Below, piece after piece: positions 41,990 through 45,922 of a DNA stretch of 45,922 nucleotides. The notes under the pieces were generated by a model, which had not been told where the DNA came from, searched no databases, and saw only the letters and a list, made by a program, of their open reading frames with translations. The stretch is from positions 1 through 45,922 of the forward strand of contig CAMYAO010000017.1 in assembly GCA_947253885.1 (NCBI GenBank), read 5' to 3'. Each line of letters opens with the position of its first letter. Positions within the stretch are counted from its first letter, which is position 1. The translations under genes and the position numbers were made by a program. Origin of the DNA: an uncultured Clostridium sp. (GTDB lineage Bacteria > Bacillota > Clostridia > Lachnospirales > Lachnospiraceae).

Positions 41990-43753
41990 ATGAAATTATG
42001 GAAAAAAGCATTAATAGCATGTGCGGCGACAGTATCGTTTTCTGCGTTGGGGACAGGCATTCATGCATATGCGGAAACAATAGGATCAGTTCCTAAAAAA
42101 GCGCCGAAAGGATACGATCAGAATGATCCTGAATGGGGGAAGGCGTATGCCAGAAATCATGGGATTTCTATTTACAGTTACTCAAAAAATTTAAACTCGG
42201 TAACTGCACAGAGTACGGTGGTGCCGTTGTCTACTTACCTACAGACAAAATGGGGGTATAACACCTATTTTCATCTGCGTCTTAATACAAATGGAAAAAA
42301 ACTGCTAAAGGTTGTAGATGTCTCTAAGCATAACGGTTATATTAATTGGCGTAAGGTACGGGCAGACGGTGTAACGGGTGCTATTATTCGTGTCGGATAT
42401 CGAGGTTACGGTTCTACCGGAAGCTTAGCAGAGGATATTCGTTTTAAAGAAAATATTAAAAATGCAAAAGCGGAGGGAATAAAAGTCGGAGTCTATATTT
42501 TCTCACAGGCACTTTCTGAGAAAGAAGCAGTGGATGAGGCGAAGTTTGCGATAAAAAAATTAAACGGAGCGAAACTGGACTATCCGTTGATCATGGATTA
42601 TGAATACAATACAGAAAGTGGCGGATACGGCAGATTAAAACCGACAGTTCCGTCATTTTCAGAAAAAACAAATGCGGTTCTGGCGTTTTGTTCCTATGTA
42701 AAGTCTCACGGGTATAAGCCAATGGTCTACGCAAGCAGCAGTTTCTTTATAACAGAGATAGATGGTCCCCGTATTCAGAAATCTTATCCGCTTTGGGTAG
42801 CACGCTACTACAGTTATTATTTCAAATTCGGAAAAGATAACCCGAGATCTATGTACAGCGGAAAGGCATTAATGTGGCAAAACAGCAGTTTGGGAGAAGT
42901 AAAAGGGATTGCGAATCGATGTGATATTAATTATTACTATCAGCCGACTTCTAAAGATGTTGCGCCATCCAAGCCGTCTGCACCATCTAAACCGGCAGGG
43001 AGCAGTTTGGCAACACCGTCCGGATTAAAGAAGACAAAAGCATCTTCCACTTCCATTTCCTTTAAATGGAATCGCGTGACCGGTGCAAGATCTTATCAGA
43101 TTTATAAGAAAAACAATTATACAGGCAGTTTTCAATATGTAAAATCGGTAAAAACAGAATATGCGTCTCTTAGCGGATTAAAAGAAGGGGACGGTCAGTA
43201 TATTCGAGTGCGTGCCGTAAAGGGAGGTATTGTTTCAAAATATTCTTCTACTGTTTATATCGGAACAGAGCCTAATATAGCAATTTATGCAAAGACAAAA
43301 TCAAATCTGAGTCTGAGGACAAAGCCGGGGACGGATTCCGGATGTATCACAATCTTAAAATTTGGAACTAAGGTAAGAGTTCATTCTAAGATAAAAAACG
43401 GATCTGTCACTTGGTATCAGGTAACAGTCAGCGGTAAGAGCGGATTTGTTTCTTCGGAGTATACAAAGTGGTGTATTCCGGCGGCACCGTCTTTAAAACA
43501 AAAGCAATTATCTTCAAAAGCGGTGACAATTGTTTGGAAAAAAGTAAAGAATACTTCCTATTATGAGGTATATGGAGGAACAAAAAAAGACGGTCATTTC
43601 AGTTTGATCGGGAAAACATCCAAAACGGAGATCACAGATCGCCGGGTAAGTGCGAAAAGCACTTATTATTATAAAATACGTGTTGTCCAAAAGATTTTCG
43701 GAAGCAACACAAAAGGCAGTTTTTCTAAACCGACTGCATTACGAACCAAATAA
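41990..43753 (+). CDS. Secreted GH25 lysozyme with Fn3-like and SH3 domains
   Basis: The 587-residue product has a signal peptide (1-28, ending HAYA), a short linker, a GH25 muramidase domain (about 105-318) with D110, D203 and E205 (MDYEY) plus D312, a Pro/Ser/Lys linker (319-345), an Fn3-like domain (341-428), an SH3b domain (about 430-488) and a second Fn3-like domain (490-587). It probably cuts peptidoglycan glycan strands outside the cell. No sortase signal is present. It has its own promoter and terminator. Confidence 0.93.
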   Translation: MKLWKKALIACAATVSFSALGTGIHAYAETIGSVPKKAPKGYDQNDPEWGKAYARNHGISIYSYSKNLNSVTAQSTVVPLSTYLQTKWGYNTYFHLRLNTNGKKLLKVVDVSKHNGYINWRKVRADGVTGAIIRVGYRGYGSTGSLAEDIRFKENIKNAKAEGIKVGVYIFSQALSEKEAVDEAKFAIKKLNGAKLDYPLIMDYEYNTESGGYGRLKPTVPSFSEKTNAVLAFCSYVKSHGYKPMVYASSSFFITEIDGPRIQKSYPLWVARYYSYYFKFGKDNPRSMYSGKALMWQNSSLGEVKGIANRCDINYYYQPTSKDVAPSKPSAPSKPAGSSLATPSGLKKTKASSTSISFKWNRVTGARSYQIYKKNNYTGSFQYVKSVKTEYASLSGLKEGDGQYIRVRAVKGGIVSKYSSTVYIGTEPNIAIYAKTKSNLSLRTKPGTDSGCITILKFGTKVRVHSKIKNGSVTWYQVTVSGKSGFVSSEYTKWCIPAAPSLKQKQLSSKAVTIVWKKVKNTSYYEVYGGTKKDGHFSLIGKTSKTEITDRRVSAKSTYYYKIRVVQKIFGSNTKGSFSKPTALRTK

Positions 43754-43756
43754 AAA

Positions 43757-43799
43757 AAGACCTATCTCTCTCTGTTTTAGAAAGAGGTAGGCTTTTTTA
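43757..43799 (+). terminator. Terminator of the lysozyme gene
   Basis: CCTATCTCT and AGAGGTAGG pair over 9 bp with AAG/CTT flanks and are followed by six T. Confidence 0.75.
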
Positions 43800-43839
43800 A
43801 CTTATAGGAAGTGACGATGTTTTTTATGGATAACAAAAT

Positions 43840-44637
43840 TTACAGTGGATAAAAAACAGGTGTTCTGTTTTGAAAGACCGTGTAATAACGAAAACCGCAG
43901 AATTTTAACAGATCCGGAACTTTATGAAAATCGTAGGCAATGTGCTCGGGTTTGTGTCCATCTGCTCCGACAGTAAGTATTTCACCACCCAGCTCTCGAT
44001 AGCGGAGCAGGATATCTTCAGTCGGATTGGGGTGTCCCAACCCGTATTTATAACCGGCAGTGTTCAATTCGATTCCCTTCCCCATATCAATCAGTCGTAT
44101 CAAAATTGCATCTATAATATCCTGATAGTTTCTATAAGAATAGTTTTTATTTTTATTCGGACCGTAACGTACGACATAGTCGATATGACCGTATACATCA
44201 AAATCAGAAAAATATTGTAAATTTTCTAAAATAGATTCGAAGTATTCCGTATAAGCGGCTTTTTCGGAACGGTTCTTATAAAAATCAGGATAGTACGGAT
44301 CACATCCGTGTACCAGATGAGAAGAGGCTATTACAAAATCAAACGGATATTCGGCAATGAGTTCTGTATGGATTATTGCCAGGTGAGGCTGAAGTCCCAA
44401 TTCGATTCCGAATAAAACCGGAATTTGATGCTTGTAGTTTTGTTGCAGAGAGGAAACCATTTGATGGTATTTTTTCAAGTCTAAAGTAAATAAATCCGCT
44501 TCCGGATAATCCAAGTCTTCGTGATCGGTAATACAGATTCCGGATAAACCGAGTTCTATGGCCCTTTGTACCATGGAATCGGGCGTGGCATCACTGTCAC
44601 CTGAATAATTGGTATGCATATGTAGATCCCAGAGCAT
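43840..44637 (-). CDS. hisJ: PHP-domain histidinol phosphatase family
   Basis: The 265-residue product is a PHP metal-dependent phosphatase: DLHMHTNYSGD (4-14) with two metal His, CITDHED (35-41), FGIELGLQ, GHIDYVVRYG and GADGHKPEHI near the end, all in family order. Many relatives are histidinol-phosphate phosphatases of histidine synthesis, but no his gene is nearby, so the substrate is open. It lies on the minus strand with its own promoter. Confidence 0.85.
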   Translation of the reverse strand: MLWDLHMHTNYSGDSDATPDSMVQRAIELGLSGICITDHEDLDYPEADLFTLDLKKYHQMVSSLQQNYKHQIPVLFGIELGLQPHLAIIHTELIAEYPFDFVIASSHLVHGCDPYYPDFYKNRSEKAAYTEYFESILENLQYFSDFDVYGHIDYVVRYGPNKNKNYSYRNYQDIIDAILIRLIDMGKGIELNTAGYKYGLGHPNPTEDILLRYRELGGEILTVGADGHKPEHIAYDFHKVPDLLKFCGFRYYTVFQNRTPVFYPL

Positions 44638-44664
44638 AATTCCTCCTTAAAAATATTTTATTCT

Positions 44665-44693
44665 ATCATAATAACAGATAATCGAATTGTCAA
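44665..44693 (-). promoter_or_regulatory. Promoter of the PHP phosphatase gene
   Basis: On the minus strand TTGACA (44693-44688) and TATGAT (44670-44665) have a 17-base spacer; GGAGG precedes the start. Confidence 0.8.
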
Positions 44694-44718
44694 AAATATA
44701 GTAACTTTTTTAGAACTA

Positions 44719-44747
44719 TTGTATTATTTGATTGAATCCGATACAAT
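44719..44747 (+). promoter_or_regulatory. Promoter of gap
   Basis: TTGTAT (44719-44724) and TACAAT (44742-44747) with a 17-base spacer, divergent from the PHP gene promoter. Confidence 0.65.
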
Positions 44748-44793
44748 GGGGGCAGACGTAATAATAGTTAACTTTCAATTAGGAGGATGAAAC

Positions 44794-45807
44794 ATGGCAG
44801 TAAAAGTAGCAATAAACGGATTTGGACGTATTGGTCGTCTTGCTTTTAGACAGATGTTCGGAGCAGAAGGTTATGAAGTGGTAGCGATTAACGATCTTAC
44901 GAGCCCAAAGATGCTTGCTCACTTATTAAAATATGATTCTTCACAAGGCAGATATGCACTGTGTGACACCGTGAGTGCCGGGGAAGATTCCATTACGGTA
45001 GACGGTAAAACAATCAAGATTTATGCAGAGCCGGATGCAAACAATTGTCCATGGGGAAGCTTGGATGTAGATGTAGTATTAGAGTGCTCAGGCTTCTATA
45101 CCTCAAAGGATAAAGCACAGGCTCATATCAATGCAGGAGCAAAAAAAGTAGTTATTTCCGCACCGGCGGGAAATGATCTGCCTACTATTGTATACAATGT
45201 AAACCATAAAGAATTGAAAAAAGAGGATAACATTATTTCAGCAGCCTCTTGTACTACAAACTGCCTGGCACCTATGACCAAGGCATTAAATGATCTGACT
45301 CCAATCAAATCTGGTATTATGTGTACGATTCATGCATATACAGGGGATCAGATGACATTAGACGGTCCACAGAGAAAAGGTGATTTGAGAAGATCCAGAG
45401 CAGCAGCTGTAAATATCGTTCCGAATTCTACCGGTGCTGCAAAAGCAATCGGATTGGTAATTCCGGAATTGGCAGGAAAATTGATCGGTGCTGCACAGAG
45501 AGTTCCTACTCCTACAGGATCTACCACTATTTTAAATGCAGTAGTAGAAGGAAATGTAACAGCAGAAGAAATTAATGCAGCTATGAAGGCGGCAGCAGAT
45601 GAATCTTTCGGATATAATACTGATGAAATCGTTTCTTCCGATATCGTGGGAATGACATACGGTTCTTTATTTGATGCAACACAGACAATGGTTCTTCCGT
45701 TAGAAAACGGAACAACACAGGTTCAGGTTGTATCCTGGTATGATAATGAAAACAGTTATACAAGTCAGATGGTTCGTACAATCAAATACTTTGCAGAGTT
45801 AGCATAA
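44794..45807 (+). CDS. gap: Glyceraldehyde-3-phosphate dehydrogenase, type I
   Basis: Gap oxidises glyceraldehyde 3-phosphate to 1,3-bisphosphoglycerate in glycolysis using NAD. The 337-residue product has NGFGRIGR (8-15), the active-site SCTTNC (152-157, C153) and H180, and the C-terminal WYDNENSYTSQMV. AGGAGG precedes the ATG. The end of the window cuts off the usual neighbour pgk. Confidence 0.98.
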   Translation: MAVKVAINGFGRIGRLAFRQMFGAEGYEVVAINDLTSPKMLAHLLKYDSSQGRYALCDTVSAGEDSITVDGKTIKIYAEPDANNCPWGSLDVDVVLECSGFYTSKDKAQAHINAGAKKVVISAPAGNDLPTIVYNVNHKELKKEDNIISAASCTTNCLAPMTKALNDLTPIKSGIMCTIHAYTGDQMTLDGPQRKGDLRRSRAAAVNIVPNSTGAAKAIGLVIPELAGKLIGAAQRVPTPTGSTTILNAVVEGNVTAEEINAAMKAAADESFGYNTDEIVSSDIVGMTYGSLFDATQTMVLPLENGTTQVQVVSWYDNENSYTSQMVRTIKYFAELA

Positions 45808-45826
45808 GATAGACCTGAATAGTTTA

Positions 45827-45867
45827 GAGAGAGGGGTTCGGTCCGATCCAGGACGGATTCCTCTTTC
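45827..45867 (+). other. Hairpin downstream of gap
   Basis: GAGAGAGG (45827-45834) and CCTCTTTC (45860-45867) pair over 8 bp, with an inner GTCC/GGAC stem. No T run follows. It may be a transcript-stabilising or attenuating structure between gap and the next gene. Confidence 0.5.
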
Positions 45868-45922
45868 CAATATGGGCTTTAGCCTGTTGAGTACGCTTCA
45901 TGAGGTTCCATAGAGATATAGT

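Overview
The window looks like a chromosomal segment of a low-GC Gram-positive anaerobe, most likely a Lachnospiraceae-type Clostridium relative. The grounds are the Firmicutes gene cluster priA-def-fmt-yugP-rsmB-rlmN-prpC-prkC-rsgA-rpe-thiN, a catalytic/regulatory pair pyrB-pyrI, a flavodiiron protein without a rubredoxin tail, GGAGG-type ribosome binding sites and A+T-rich intergenic DNA. No genus is claimed.

Region 1 (1-5.5 kb): the last bases of a 23S rRNA, a spacer with a 23-nt direct repeat and no 5S gene, tRNA-Trp, greA behind an unusual repeated-hairpin leader, two small membrane proteins (one PspC), a broken NADPH-dependent FMN reductase gene, the flavodiiron protein gene fprA, and the reverse-strand pair pyrB-pyrI.

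Region 2 (5.5-17.3 kb): one long operon from a clear promoter at 5540. It carries replication restart (priA), N-formylation and deformylation (fmt, def), a membrane zinc peptidase, rRNA methylation (rsmB, rlmN), the PrpC/PrkC phosphatase-kinase pair, ribosome GTPase rsgA, rpe and thiN.

Region 3 (17.3-35.7 kb): an accessory island between thiN and ychF. Its left part is a graveyard: a decayed IS3 transposase, a broken AbiEii-type toxin gene and the scar of an older integrase joined to a copy of the first 18 bases of ychF. The right part looks like one integrated element with repA-like, dnaC-like, xis and int genes ending exactly at ychF. Its cargo, from left to right, is (a) a promoter, a structured RNA with two covarying ~78-nt units, a terminator hairpin and a gene for a probable PBECR4-type nuclease-fold protein, an arrangement like type III toxin-antitoxin loci; (b) a self-inhibited Fic AMP-transferase with a DNA-binding head; (c) a GIY-YIG protein followed by a type I restriction-modification operon hsdR-hsdM-hsdS; (d) a tyrosine recombinase lying between inverted hsdS cassettes, forming an invertible specificity locus with five target recognition domains.

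Region 4 (35.7-45.9 kb): core genes again. ychF, nrdR, yqeG, an ABC-2 polysaccharide-export permease without an adjacent ATPase, UDP-galactopyranose mutase glf, a nucleotidyltransferase, rpiB, efp, a secreted GH25 lysozyme, a reverse-strand PHP histidinol phosphatase and gap.

The most interesting candidate for an undescribed system is the RNA plus PBECR4-like gene at about 20.06-21.05 kb. The best supported dynamic system is the hsdS inversion locus at 27.8-32.3 kb. All family assignments were made by reading the sequence; no database search was possible.
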